Position numbers and translations under genes: made by a program
NCBI GenBank assembly: GCA_015679245.1
Contig: CP064953.1
Location: forward strand, 62,001 to 126,000
Direction of reading: 5' to 3'
Source: Actinomycetaceae bacterium zg-1166
Lineage (GTDB): Bacteria; Actinomycetota; Actinomycetes; Actinomycetales; Actinomycetaceae
Length of the DNA stretch: 64,000 bases
The notes under the pieces: model-generated
The model's input: the letters and a program-made list of their open reading frames with translations, nothing else
Told to the model about the DNA's origin: nothing
The model's database searches: none
Shown: positions 27,369-35,492 of the stretch, piece by piece
Numbering within the stretch: the stretch's first letter is position 1
How the letters are laid out: each line of letters begins with the position of its first letter

Positions 27369-27952
27369 TGATAAGTTCCCTTGCGCTCATTCTGCTCTGC
27401 GCCGTGCTTGTAGCCGTAGGCGTGTACCTTATCCTCGAACGTTCACTCTCGCGCATTGTGCTCGGAATTGCCTCCCTCTCCAACGGCATTAACATCGTAT
27501 TTCTCATCGCGGGCGGCCACTCGGGCGAGCCATCTTTTGTCGGCTCAGCAGAAACAGACGACATGGCTGATCCCCTCGCTCAGGCAATGATGCTCACATC
27601 AATCGTCATTACTCTGGCACTCACAGGATTCCTTCTTGCGATGGCTTATCGTTCCTGGCAGCTTCGTGATAACGACGAAGTGCGTGACGATCTTGAGGAT
27701 CGCCTCGTCGCCTTGCGTGCAGCTCAAGCTGAGGCTCGCGAGGAACGTGAAACCGATCTGAGCGAAGTGGCAGCACAGTTCCACGACGACGTTGACGACG
27801 AATCTGAGGAGGAACTTCACGAAAGAACCGCCAAGAGCAGAGCCGTCAAGAACGCAATCTCACGCTCTCCCGTGGCAACTTCCGTAGAGCCAAGCTCAGT
27901 TATCAAGAAAATATCGCCTCAGGAAATTACCGCAGGGAAGGAAAGTGAATGA
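27368..27952 (+). CDS. mrpC: Mrp Na+/H+ antiporter subunit C
   Basis: A 194-residue NuoK-like subunit with three membrane helices in the first 105 residues (VAVGVYLILERSLSRIVLGI, SLSNGINIVFLIAGG, MLTSIVITLALTGFLLAMAYR). It carries the family's DPLAQAMMLTSIVI motif. A long acidic cytoplasmic tail (about 105-194) is much larger than in bacilli, as often seen in actinobacteria. Overlaps mrpA by 1 bp and mrpD by 4 bp. Confidence 0.93.
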   Translation: MISSLALILLCAVLVAVGVYLILERSLSRIVLGIASLSNGINIVFLIAGGHSGEPSFVGSAETDDMADPLAQAMMLTSIVITLALTGFLLAMAYRSWQLRDNDEVRDDLEDRLVALRAAQAEAREERETDLSEVAAQFHDDVDDESEEELHERTAKSRAVKNAISRSPVATSVEPSSVIKKISPQEITAGKESE

Positions 27953-29571
27953 TGCTTGCTGCACTTCTCGTCGTCCCTATCGCCCTACCACTCCTGGGCG
28001 CAGGGATTATTCTCGCCCTGCGCAGCCGCAAACTTCAGTCGCTCCTCACCGCAGTTGTCTTTGCATTTGTCCTCGCTGCGGCAATTGTGTTAGCTGTGGG
28101 GGTCATGTTCCACGGCCCGATCGTGCTCAATGTGGGAAATTGGGCGGCTCCGGTGGGGATCGTCCTCGTCGCTGATCGTCTTTCTATCCTTATGCTTGTC
28201 ACGTCGGTGACCGTCACCTTCCTCGTGCTGCTCTACTCCATTGCTCAAGGAGTGGCAGATGGGGATCGCGGCGCTCCGTCGGCCATCTACTTCCCAGCCT
28301 TTCTCATTCTCTCAGCTGGAGTTTCCAACGCCTTCCTCTCTGGTGACCTCTTCAATCTCTATGTGGGCTTCGAGATTCTTCTTGCCGCTTCTTTCGTGCT
28401 TATTACCATGGGAGGCACGAATGAACGTATGCGCACGGGCACAGTGTACGTGGTTGTCTCCCTCGTCTCTTCAGCCATCTTCCTCGCCTCCATCGGTTTT
28501 ATCTATGCAGCCACCGGCACTGTGAACTTCGCTCAGCTCGCCCAACGCCTTCCTGAAATCGACCCAGGGATGCGCCTTGTTCTCGAAGTCATGCTTCTCA
28601 TCGCATTCGGGATCAAAGCCGCAATTTTCCCACTTTCGGCGTGGCTTCCCGATTCCTACCCCACGGCTTCGGCTCCGGTGACAGCCGTGTTTGCTGGCCT
28701 TCTCACAAAAGTGGGAATTTATGGCTACATTCGCACTCAGACTCTGCTCTTTCCCGGCGGGCGACTTGATTCCTACCTTGCGGCGGTAGCTATCGCGACA
28801 ATGATTATGGGCATTCTTGGCGCTGTGGCTCAGCAAGATATCAAGCGTCTACTCTCTTTCACCCTCGTTTCGCATATGGGCTACATGGTGTGGGGAATTT
28901 CCATGTCTGATGTAGCAGGACTTTCCTCCACGATCTTCTACGCCGTCCATCACATTATGGTGCAGACGGGACTTTTCCTTGTTGTCGGCCTCATTGAGAG
29001 AATTGGCGGCACCACGTCACTCGTCAAACTAGGTTCTCTCGGCAAGGTAGCTCCTCTCATCGCTGTGCTCTACCTCGTTCCTGCTCTCAATCTCGCTGGG
29101 ATTCCACCTCTGTCAGGTTTTCTTGGGAAAATTGGCCTTATGGAAGCCTCGGCTGCACGGGGTACCCCGATGGATTGGGCCCTTATCGGCACTGGAATCC
29201 TCACTTCCCTCCTCACTCTCTACGCAGTGATTCGGGTGTGGAATATGGCTTTTTGGCAGGAAGCTCCCAAGCCTCTCACTCCCGCTCCTTGCCCGCGCCG
29301 CATGATCGGGGCGGCCGGTACGCTCGTGGCTCTCACTGTGGGACTTACCGTGGTGGCCAGCCCCCTGCGCACCTATACCGATTCGGCAGCCACACTGCTG
29401 CGGGTGCGTACACCCTATATTGAGGCCGTCCTGGGTGAGAAGGATCGTGGAGAAGGGTATTCCCTCGATACTTCATCTGTTCATGGTTCCCCACATGTTC
29501 CTCATGTCATTTCTACACCTGGTGTTGTTTCCCTTACTGAAATTAGTTCTGGAGAAAGGAGCGTGCGATGA
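27949..29571 (+). CDS. mrpD: Mrp Na+/H+ antiporter subunit D
   Basis: A 540-residue NuoM/NuoN-like proton-translocating subunit with about fourteen helices. The conserved helix-5 Glu sits in LYVGFEILLAASFVLI (about residue 137), and the helix-7 Lys in FGIKAAIFPLSAWLPDSYP (about 219). It works with MrpA as the second ion-conducting subunit. The 4-bp overlaps on both sides (ATGA) indicate translational coupling. The last 60 residues are hydrophilic and variable. Confidence 0.95.
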   Translation: MMLAALLVVPIALPLLGAGIILALRSRKLQSLLTAVVFAFVLAAAIVLAVGVMFHGPIVLNVGNWAAPVGIVLVADRLSILMLVTSVTVTFLVLLYSIAQGVADGDRGAPSAIYFPAFLILSAGVSNAFLSGDLFNLYVGFEILLAASFVLITMGGTNERMRTGTVYVVVSLVSSAIFLASIGFIYAATGTVNFAQLAQRLPEIDPGMRLVLEVMLLIAFGIKAAIFPLSAWLPDSYPTASAPVTAVFAGLLTKVGIYGYIRTQTLLFPGGRLDSYLAAVAIATMIMGILGAVAQQDIKRLLSFTLVSHMGYMVWGISMSDVAGLSSTIFYAVHHIMVQTGLFLVVGLIERIGGTTSLVKLGSLGKVAPLIAVLYLVPALNLAGIPPLSGFLGKIGLMEASAARGTPMDWALIGTGILTSLLTLYAVIRVWNMAFWQEAPKPLTPAPCPRRMIGAAGTLVALTVGLTVVASPLRTYTDSAATLLRVRTPYIEAVLGEKDRGEGYSLDTSSVHGSPHVPHVISTPGVVSLTEISSGERSVR

Positions 29572-30197
29572 GTAAAGCGAGCACCGCTATTCGTCTGGCC
29601 ACACAAAGGCCAGGACGATTTCCTCATGCTTCTCTTGGTGTCCTCGTATGGATCGCCCTCGTCTGGGTGCTCCTGTGGGGTGAGGTCACCACGGCGAACA
29701 TCGTCTCTGGATTTCTCCTTGCTCTTCTCCTCACCACGGTGGCTCCTTTCCCGATGGCACCCTTTGACGGACGATTCCGCCCGCGTGCCCTAGCTCTCCT
29801 TATCTTCGTTTTTCTCACTGATCTTCTGAAAGCCTCGTGGCAACAAGCAAAATTTGTTGTCAGCACACGTCGCCCACGCGGGGCGATCATCCGTGTTCGC
29901 CTGCGTTCAACGTCCGATTCCTACCTCACAATGACGGCTGGGATGTCCGCCCTTATTCCCGGCACTGTTGTCGTGGATGTAGAACAATCTAGCGGCACGC
30001 TCTACGTCCACATATTCGACGTAGCACTGGCCGGTGGCCTCGACGCTGCTCACGCTTCGATCTTGGCGCAGGAAGAACGAATTTTGCGAGCCTTTGCCTC
30101 ACGAGCCGATCTCGTCGCCGCAGGCTTTGTTCCCGACTGGTCTACTCGCGCTGGTCGCCTCCCTGTTCCCTGCATTTGCACGGAGGTGGCATCGTGA
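29568..30197 (+). CDS. mrpE: Mrp Na+/H+ antiporter subunit E
   Basis: A 209-residue MrpE-family subunit. Two N-terminal helices (GVLVWIALVWVLLWGEVTTANIV and adjoining) are followed by the characteristic domain with FLTDLLKASWQQAKFVV and LTMTAGMSALIPGTVVVDVE. It probably has a structural or assembly role in the Mrp complex. The stop overlaps the mrpF GTG start (GTGA). Confidence 0.93.
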   Translation: MSKASTAIRLATQRPGRFPHASLGVLVWIALVWVLLWGEVTTANIVSGFLLALLLTTVAPFPMAPFDGRFRPRALALLIFVFLTDLLKASWQQAKFVVSTRRPRGAIIRVRLRSTSDSYLTMTAGMSALIPGTVVVDVEQSSGTLYVHIFDVALAGGLDAAHASILAQEERILRAFASRADLVAAGFVPDWSTRAGRLPVPCICTEVAS

Positions 30198-30583
30198 TCC
30201 ACCTTGTCTGTCTCTGCGGTGCTATGCTCCTTGTTTCTTCCATCCTTGTGCTCTATCGAATTGAAAAAGGTCCCACGACGATTGACCGAATGGTTTCCGT
30301 GGATGTCATGACCTCCATTCTTTTGGGTGCTTTAGCTCTCATTGCTGCTATGACACGGCGCTCAGATCTCCTTGTTGTGTTCGTCGTCGTTTCTGTGGTG
30401 GGGTTCCTCGGATCGGTGGCAGTGGCGCGTTCAGCTCGACGATTGGATCCGTCCACACGGCGCATTCTTACACGCGAAGAAGCACGTCTTGCCAGAGAAG
30501 CAGAGGAGAGAGAAGCCGCTGAAGAGCGAGAAGAAGCAGCGGCACACCGTGCCGATTCCTCTGGTGTGAAGGAGGAGGAATGA
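30194..30583 (+). CDS. mrpF: Mrp Na+/H+ antiporter subunit F
   Basis: About 129 residues with three helices and the family signature YRIEKGPTTIDRMVSVDVMT followed by LLVVFVVVSVVGFLGSVAVAR. I start at GTG 30194, which overlaps the mrpE stop; the reading frame is open further upstream to 30176. The C-terminal 45 residues are a Glu/Arg-rich helix beyond the usual family end. Overlaps mrpG by 4 bp. Confidence 0.92.
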   Translation: MIHLVCLCGAMLLVSSILVLYRIEKGPTTIDRMVSVDVMTSILLGALALIAAMTRRSDLLVVFVVVSVVGFLGSVAVARSARRLDPSTRRILTREEARLAREAEEREAAEEREEAAAHRADSSGVKEEE

Positions 30584-30957
30584 ACTTTACTTTTTCCTGG
30601 ATGCTTGCTCTCGATGTCCTGGGTGGAACACTCCTCGTCGGTGGCTGTCTCCTCACTCTTATCGCTTCAATCGGGATCGCACGTTACCCTGACGCAATCT
30701 CGCGTCAGCACGTGGCCACAAAGCCACAGATTCTCTCGCTCATTCTCAATCTTGCGGGCACGGCACTACTTGTGCGTGAAGCCGCGATGACGTGGACACT
30801 CCTTCTCGTCATTGGCTTTATGCTCATCACATCGCCTATTAGTGCACATATGCTCTCCCGTGCGGCCTACCGCACCGGGGTGATAGATCGCGGGCTACTT
30901 GACGTGGATGAACTTGGAGAGGATCTTGAGATGAAAACTTCACAGGAAGGCACGTAA
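30580..30957 (+). CDS. mrpG: Mrp Na+/H+ antiporter subunit G
   Basis: A 125-residue MrpG-family subunit. The motif GIARYPDAISRQHVATKPQ is the family hallmark, flanked by helices LLVGGCLLTLIASIG and LLLVIGFMLITSPISAHML. It is the last Mrp subunit. Its stop codon lies in a tandem 12-bp repeat (30954-30977). Confidence 0.93.
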   Translation: MNFTFSWMLALDVLGGTLLVGGCLLTLIASIGIARYPDAISRQHVATKPQILSLILNLAGTALLVREAAMTWTLLLVIGFMLITSPISAHMLSRAAYRTGVIDRGLLDVDELGEDLEMKTSQEGT

Positions 30958-30982
30958 GAAAGTACGTAAGAAAGTACGTAAG
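30954..30982. repeat. 12-bp tandem repeat including the mrpG stop
   Basis: GTAAGAAAGTAC occurs twice in tandem (30954-30965, 30966-30977), then GTAAG. The first copy contains the mrpG TAA. Confidence 0.85.
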
Positions 30983-31155
30983 GCACGACGATGCGTAGCG
31001 AGGACGGAGAGCCACAGGTCGCGGGTATGACGAATGCGATGCGTAAGGTCTAGGCATGTAGGGTCGCAAAGGCCGGAGTAAGGCGGGATAATGGCAAGGG
31101 AATCCCGCAGCGAGCGGGAGAGCTAGAGAAGTTATCCAGGGCTAAGGAGAAAGAT

Positions 31156-31464
31156 ATGGATATCGGGTGGAAAGTCGTGAGCGCTGGAGCCGGGATCCTC
31201 TCGGGAATCGTGGCAAATAAGCTGGTAGATGTGGTTTGGCGCGCTATCCTCCGCCGCGATCACCCCAACGCTGAAGATGTCACCGAGCCTCTACGCGATG
31301 CTATTGTCTTTTCGATTGTCTCCGCCTCAGTGGGTGCCGTGGTCAATCAGCTCGTCATGCGCCGCACTGCTCAGTGGTATGGCGTTGAGCGCGTGATGGC
31401 TGAAGTGAAGAAGGATCACTCCGAACCTTCACACCTTAAGCAGGCCTCGGAATACGTGGCATAA
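31156..31464 (+). CDS. DUF4235 membrane protein
   Basis: A 102-residue protein matching DUF4235, an actinobacterial family of unknown role. A first glycine-rich helix (WKVVSAGAGILSGIVANKLVDVVW) is followed by a polar loop and a second helix (AIVFSIVSASVGAVVNQLVMRR), then a charged tail. AAGGAGA precedes the ATG. It lies 200 bp after mrpG and may be separately transcribed; no functional tie to Mrp is shown. Confidence 0.8.
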   Translation: MDIGWKVVSAGAGILSGIVANKLVDVVWRAILRRDHPNAEDVTEPLRDAIVFSIVSASVGAVVNQLVMRRTAQWYGVERVMAEVKKDHSEPSHLKQASEYVA

Positions 31465-31596
31465 GCGTGAGATAGACGAGGTTTCGTCAAGCCGCCCCAT
31501 ACCGTAGCCAGGAGATTCCAGGATCTCTTACAACCTCGCCGCAGTTGGTAGTAGCTGAACCGTAGCCGCATGAAACGCAGTATGCTTAAGAGCGCG

Positions 31597-31684
31597 ACAG
31601 GGGAGCGCCACCAGGCGCTGAGAGTGCATTCGATGCAGACCCTCGAACCTGATCCGGGTCATACCGGCGAAGGGAGTCGAGTTC
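31597..31684 (+). promoter_or_regulatory. TPP riboswitch (THI element)
   Basis: The conserved TPP aptamer is present: CAGGGGAGC, the P2/P3 arm with GCGCTGAGAGTGC, then ACCCTCGAACCTGATCCGGG, TCATACCGGCGAAGGGAG. It lies about 60 bp before the thiamine transporter genes, where such switches repress expression when thiamine pyrophosphate is abundant. Confidence 0.95.
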
Positions 31685-31689
31685 TCTCC

Positions 31690-31737
31690 ATGAGGATTCC
31701 ACCGTGGAATCCTCATGCCCTCCACGTACGATGGAGG
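31690..31737 (+). promoter_or_regulatory. Riboswitch expression platform: two hairpins, one masking the ribosome site
   Basis: A perfect 13-bp hairpin (ATGAGGATTCCAC / GTGGAATCCTCAT, 31690-31716) follows the aptamer. A second hairpin then pairs CCTCCA (31719-31724) with TGGAGG (31732-31737), which is the Shine-Dalgarno of the next gene. This points to translational control. There is no U tract for termination. Confidence 0.75.
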
Positions 31738-31741
31738 AAAA

Positions 31742-32818
31742 ATGACTCACACACAGATGCTGCGCCAGTGTGTCGGCGCAGTTGTACTCACCGGAATGCT
31801 TGCAGTTTCACTCACCGCCTGCGGTGCATCCAATTCAGGAAAATCCGCGAGCGATTCCTCCTCTGCCCAGGCAGAGAAGAACGGTACGATCAACGTACTC
31901 GTCCACGATTCCTTTAATCTTCCCGACGAACTCCTTGCCGACTTCGAGAAAGAGAGCGGCTACAAGGTAGTCACGAGTTCGTCAGGAGATGCTGGTGTGG
32001 CCAACAGTCTGCGTTTGGCCAAGGGTAAGGGAAGCTACGATGCTGTCTATGGCCTCGATAATTACAATGCTTACCAGGTGATTAACGAAGGCATTTTCGA
32101 TTCCTACGTCTCGAAGACTCTACCTACACAGGCGCAAGCTGACGTTCTCGCTAACTCCCTCACTCCTATAGATAAGGGATACGTCTGCGTGAATATCGAC
32201 CATGCCTGGTTCAAAAACAATGCCATGGCAGAACCTACGAGCCTTGAACAGCTAGCCAAACCTGAGTACGCCAAGCTCCTCGTCGTGGAAAATGCCGCTA
32301 CCTCCTCTCCAGGCTTCGCCTATCTCGTCGCCTCAATCGCTGACCGTGGCGAAGATGGCTACCTCAGCTACTGGACTGATCTCCTCAAAGGTGGCACTCG
32401 TGTGGATAGCGGCTGGTCTGAAGCCTACTACACAGACTTCTCAGGATCTGAAGGCAAGGGCGCATATCCTCTCGTCGTCTCCTATGCTTCGTCACCCGTG
32501 GAATCTGAAGGTGCCACCGGAGTGATGGAGAGTTCGTGCACACGGCAGGTAGAGTACGCTGGCATTCTCAAGGGGGCAAAGAATGTTGAGGGTGCCAAGG
32601 CTTTCGTCGATTTCATGCTCTCGGAGAAAGTACAGAAGGCGATTCCTAGCTCAATGTACATGTACCCCATCACGAACGTGGAGTTGCCTGAAGCCTGGGA
32701 GAAATATGCAAAGGCTCCCGAAACTACTCTTACTGTCGATCCACAGACTATTTCTGCGAAGCGTCAAGAATGGATCAAAGATTGGAATGTTCTTGTGGAG
32801 GAGTACGCGACAAAGTAA
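31742..32818 (+). CDS. thiB: Thiamine ABC transporter substrate-binding lipoprotein
   Basis: A 358-residue extracytoplasmic solute-binding protein of the ThiB/TbpA type. The lipoprotein signal peptide ends in the lipobox LTAC. The mature protein begins after a Ser-rich linker with NVLVHDSFNLPDELLADFEKE, then SSGDAGVANSLRLAKGKGSYD, VCVNIDHAWF, and SYASSPVESEG. Membership in thiamine uptake rests on these features and on the TPP riboswitch directly upstream. The start at 31742 follows TGGAGG by 4 nt; an upstream in-frame ATG (31715) lies inside the regulatory hairpin and is unlikely. Confidence 0.93.
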   Translation: MTHTQMLRQCVGAVVLTGMLAVSLTACGASNSGKSASDSSSAQAEKNGTINVLVHDSFNLPDELLADFEKESGYKVVTSSSGDAGVANSLRLAKGKGSYDAVYGLDNYNAYQVINEGIFDSYVSKTLPTQAQADVLANSLTPIDKGYVCVNIDHAWFKNNAMAEPTSLEQLAKPEYAKLLVVENAATSSPGFAYLVASIADRGEDGYLSYWTDLLKGGTRVDSGWSEAYYTDFSGSEGKGAYPLVVSYASSPVESEGATGVMESSCTRQVEYAGILKGAKNVEGAKAFVDFMLSEKVQKAIPSSMYMYPITNVELPEAWEKYAKAPETTLTVDPQTISAKRQEWIKDWNVLVEEYATK

Positions 32819-32825
32819 TTTTTTG

Positions 32826-32867
32826 GGTGTGGAGATGACCTGAGTCCGCACGGGTCATCTCCACACC
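32826..32867 (+). promoter_or_regulatory. Intercistronic hairpin between thiB and thiP
   Basis: GGTGTGGAGATGACC and GGTCATCTCCACACC form a perfect 15-bp stem with a 12-nt loop. No T run follows. It probably protects or partially separates the thiB message, raising ThiB over ThiPQ. Confidence 0.7.
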
Positions 32868-32886
32868 TTCGTAAGGAAGGCACACG

Positions 32887-34506
32887 ATGAAAAAGAATCT
32901 AGCGTGGGGAATCTGTGCGGTGATTCCGTTGGCCTTCCTCGCACTCTTTTTTGCTTGGCCTGTGCTCATTATGTTCTCCAAGGGATGTGTTACTCCGGGT
33001 GGAGGGGTCGATCTCGGTGCAGCCCACGAGGTGCTATGGGCAGGACGCACGTGGAAGATCGCATGGCAGACACTCTGGATGGCACTGGCAGGAACGGCCT
33101 TCTCTGCTCTGATCGGCCTCCCAAGTGCCTACATTCTTTACGTATGTCGCTTCCCTGGGCGTGGAATTGTGCGTGGCATTGTCTCGATGCCTTTCGTACT
33201 TCCCACTGTGGTAGTAGGTGTGGCTTTCCGAGCCCTCCTTGGACGCGGAGGCGCCTATGAGTTTCTTGGCCTGGATGGAAGTACCTCTGCCGTGGTGCTT
33301 GCGATGGTCTTTTTTAACTTTTCGGTGGTGGTACGCACTGTAGGTTCCATGTGGGTGAGCCTCGATCCACACATCACGGAAGCTGGCCGCACGCTGGGAG
33401 CAGGCTCGTTGCGCGCCTTTCTCACGCTTACTCTTCCGGCACTTGGCCCGGCAATCGTGGGAGCCTGTGCGATTGTTTTTCTCTTTTGTTCCACTGCGTA
33501 CGGTATTGTCCAAACCCTTGGCCGCCCTGGCTATGGAACCTTAGAAACAGAGATCTGGATTCAGACCACCGCCTACCTCGATCTTCCTGCCGCAGCAGTA
33601 CTCTCCCTCCTCCAGCTCGTCCTCGTAGGGGTAGCTTTGGCCTTCTCGCGCTGGGCAAGTTCGCGCACCGAAACCTCACTTGCCCTTACCGGCGGTGGGC
33701 ACTCATTGCGTCTAGGAGATCTCCCCGCCCTGGTGTGGACTCTTTTCTTCACTATTTTCCTTGTAGTGGCTCCACTCGCTGCGCTCCTTGTGCGCGCTTT
33801 CAGGTACAAGGGAGAATGGAGTCTTATCAACTTCAGCCTCCTTGCCACCTCGGGAAAGGGTTTCAGTGGCGGTGCTACAGTGATTGAAGCGATTGAACAC
33901 TCTCTTTGGATCGCCCTGGAATCTTCCACTATCGCTCTCGTTGTGGGTGTGCCGCTGGCCTTTGTTCTCTCACGCCGAGTTCGCGGTGGGCTTGCGCGTG
34001 CCCAAGCTTTCCTCGACTCAGCGATCATGCTACCGCTGGGTATATCGTCAGTGACAGTAGGTTGCGGCTTGTTCGTCGCCCTCAAAGGAGGGGTATTTGA
34101 CCCAGTACTCGTTCCGATTGCTCAAGCTGTTGTGGCTCTTCCTCTCGTGATACGCGCACTTGTTCCACTTCTTCGTGCTATTGACCCGAAGATGCGTGAG
34201 GCCGCCGGACTCCTAGGAGCGAGTCCTAGTCGAGTGCTCACAACGATCGACGGTTCTTATTTCCTCCGCGGGGTTGGTTTGGCAGTAGGTTTCGCTTTTG
34301 CGATGTCACTCGGTGAATTTGGGGCGACGAGTTTCGTCTCTACTCCGGGCTATATCACGGTGCCGGTACTCATTGTGCGACTGCTCTCGCGCCCTGGCTC
34401 CGACAACTACGGCATGGCAATGGCAGGTGCTGTGGTGCTGGCTCTCCTCACGGCAGGGGTTATGGCGATCTGTGAGGCGTGCCGACCGAAAGGAATAACT
34501 CAATGA
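32887..34506 (+). CDS. thiP: Thiamine ABC transporter permease (two fused permease domains)
   Basis: A 539-residue ABC permease with about twelve helices and two binding-protein-dependent transport domains. The first EAA loop is HITEAGRTLGAGSLRAFLTLT and the second is MREAAGLLGASPSRVLTTI. This tandem architecture is that of ThiP. It lies 68 bp after thiB across a strong hairpin and overlaps thiQ by 4 bp. GTAAGGAAGG precedes the ATG. Confidence 0.92.
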   Translation: MKKNLAWGICAVIPLAFLALFFAWPVLIMFSKGCVTPGGGVDLGAAHEVLWAGRTWKIAWQTLWMALAGTAFSALIGLPSAYILYVCRFPGRGIVRGIVSMPFVLPTVVVGVAFRALLGRGGAYEFLGLDGSTSAVVLAMVFFNFSVVVRTVGSMWVSLDPHITEAGRTLGAGSLRAFLTLTLPALGPAIVGACAIVFLFCSTAYGIVQTLGRPGYGTLETEIWIQTTAYLDLPAAAVLSLLQLVLVGVALAFSRWASSRTETSLALTGGGHSLRLGDLPALVWTLFFTIFLVVAPLAALLVRAFRYKGEWSLINFSLLATSGKGFSGGATVIEAIEHSLWIALESSTIALVVGVPLAFVLSRRVRGGLARAQAFLDSAIMLPLGISSVTVGCGLFVALKGGVFDPVLVPIAQAVVALPLVIRALVPLLRAIDPKMREAAGLLGASPSRVLTTIDGSYFLRGVGLAVGFAFAMSLGEFGATSFVSTPGYITVPVLIVRLLSRPGSDNYGMAMAGAVVLALLTAGVMAICEACRPKGITQ

Positions 34507-35492
34507 CTATGTGGAGTTCTCGCTTATCTGTGAGGGAAGATGCGCGTGAGAAGAACCGTGCGCCGGTTCTGGAGCACATATCCTCTCCCAATCGTGCATC
34601 TGGGCAGGAAGCTGCACCGGCTCTCGCTCTTGAGGATGTCCATGTCACCTACCCAGATGGATACGAAGCTGTGCGCGGGATCTCCATGCACGTTGACGAT
34701 GGCGAAATCATTGGCCTTCTGGGAGCTTCAGGTTCAGGGAAATCGTCGATCTTGCGCGGTGTTGCTGGCTTGGAAAAGACGCGTGGCATCGTGCGTGTGG
34801 ATGGGAAGGATATCTCGCATACTCCTATCCATAAACGTAGTGTGGGGATGGTATTCCAGCAGCCTCAGCTTTTCCCCCATCGCAGTGTGGGTGGAAATAT
34901 CGCCTACGGAATTGAACGCCAGATGTCCCGCGCGCACGTAAAAGCGGAAGTCTCGTGCCTCCTTGACCTTGTTGGGCTTTCTGGATTTGAGGAGCGACCT
35001 GTCCAGACTCTCTCAGGCGGGCAGGCTCAACGCTGCGCTCTTGCGCGTGCTCTTGCCACACGTCCGCGCATTCTTTTGCTCGACGAGCCCCTCTCTGCCT
35101 TGGATCGTCGCCTTCGTGAAGAACTCTCCCAAGAGTTGCGAAGGATCCTCACTCAGGCGGGGACGGCTGCCGTGTACGTGACTCACGACCATGAAGAAGC
35201 ACGTGTTGTGGCTGATCGAGTGGCTTTCATCGCTGAGGGACAAATTTCACGCTGGGTGAGTGTTGATGGCGACTTTGTGCAATCTGACTGGAAAAGCTCT
35301 CCCAGTGAGCAGGGCGTATATGTGGACGGTAGGATTATCAGCGTGCTTCCAAGAAACACGCTGCGCGTGGAAATGGAAGCGGAGGTAGATTTTCCCATAC
35401 CCACTCCGCTTGCTCGACATGCCGGAGCTGGTATGCCTGTGAAGATTCGTGTGGAACTTGTTGGAGCCAAGGAAGCCGCGTCGGCTCAGTGA
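34503..35492 (+). CDS. thiQ: Thiamine ABC transporter ATP-binding protein
   Basis: About 329 residues. Canonical ABC ATPase: Walker A GASGSGKSS (about residue 83), Q-loop GMVFQQPQLFPH, signature LSGGQAQRCALARAL, Walker B ILLLDEPLSALD, and switch His in YVTHDHEEA. An N-terminal extension of about 45 residues precedes the nucleotide-binding domain, and a C-terminal TOBE-like regulatory region follows (from about 255). Start at ATG 34503 in the ATGA overlap with thiP. It powers thiamine uptake with ThiB and ThiP. Confidence 0.9.
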   Translation: MTMWSSRLSVREDAREKNRAPVLEHISSPNRASGQEAAPALALEDVHVTYPDGYEAVRGISMHVDDGEIIGLLGASGSGKSSILRGVAGLEKTRGIVRVDGKDISHTPIHKRSVGMVFQQPQLFPHRSVGGNIAYGIERQMSRAHVKAEVSCLLDLVGLSGFEERPVQTLSGGQAQRCALARALATRPRILLLDEPLSALDRRLREELSQELRRILTQAGTAAVYVTHDHEEARVVADRVAFIAEGQISRWVSVDGDFVQSDWKSSPSEQGVYVDGRIISVLPRNTLRVEMEAEVDFPIPTPLARHAGAGMPVKIRVELVGAKEAASAQ

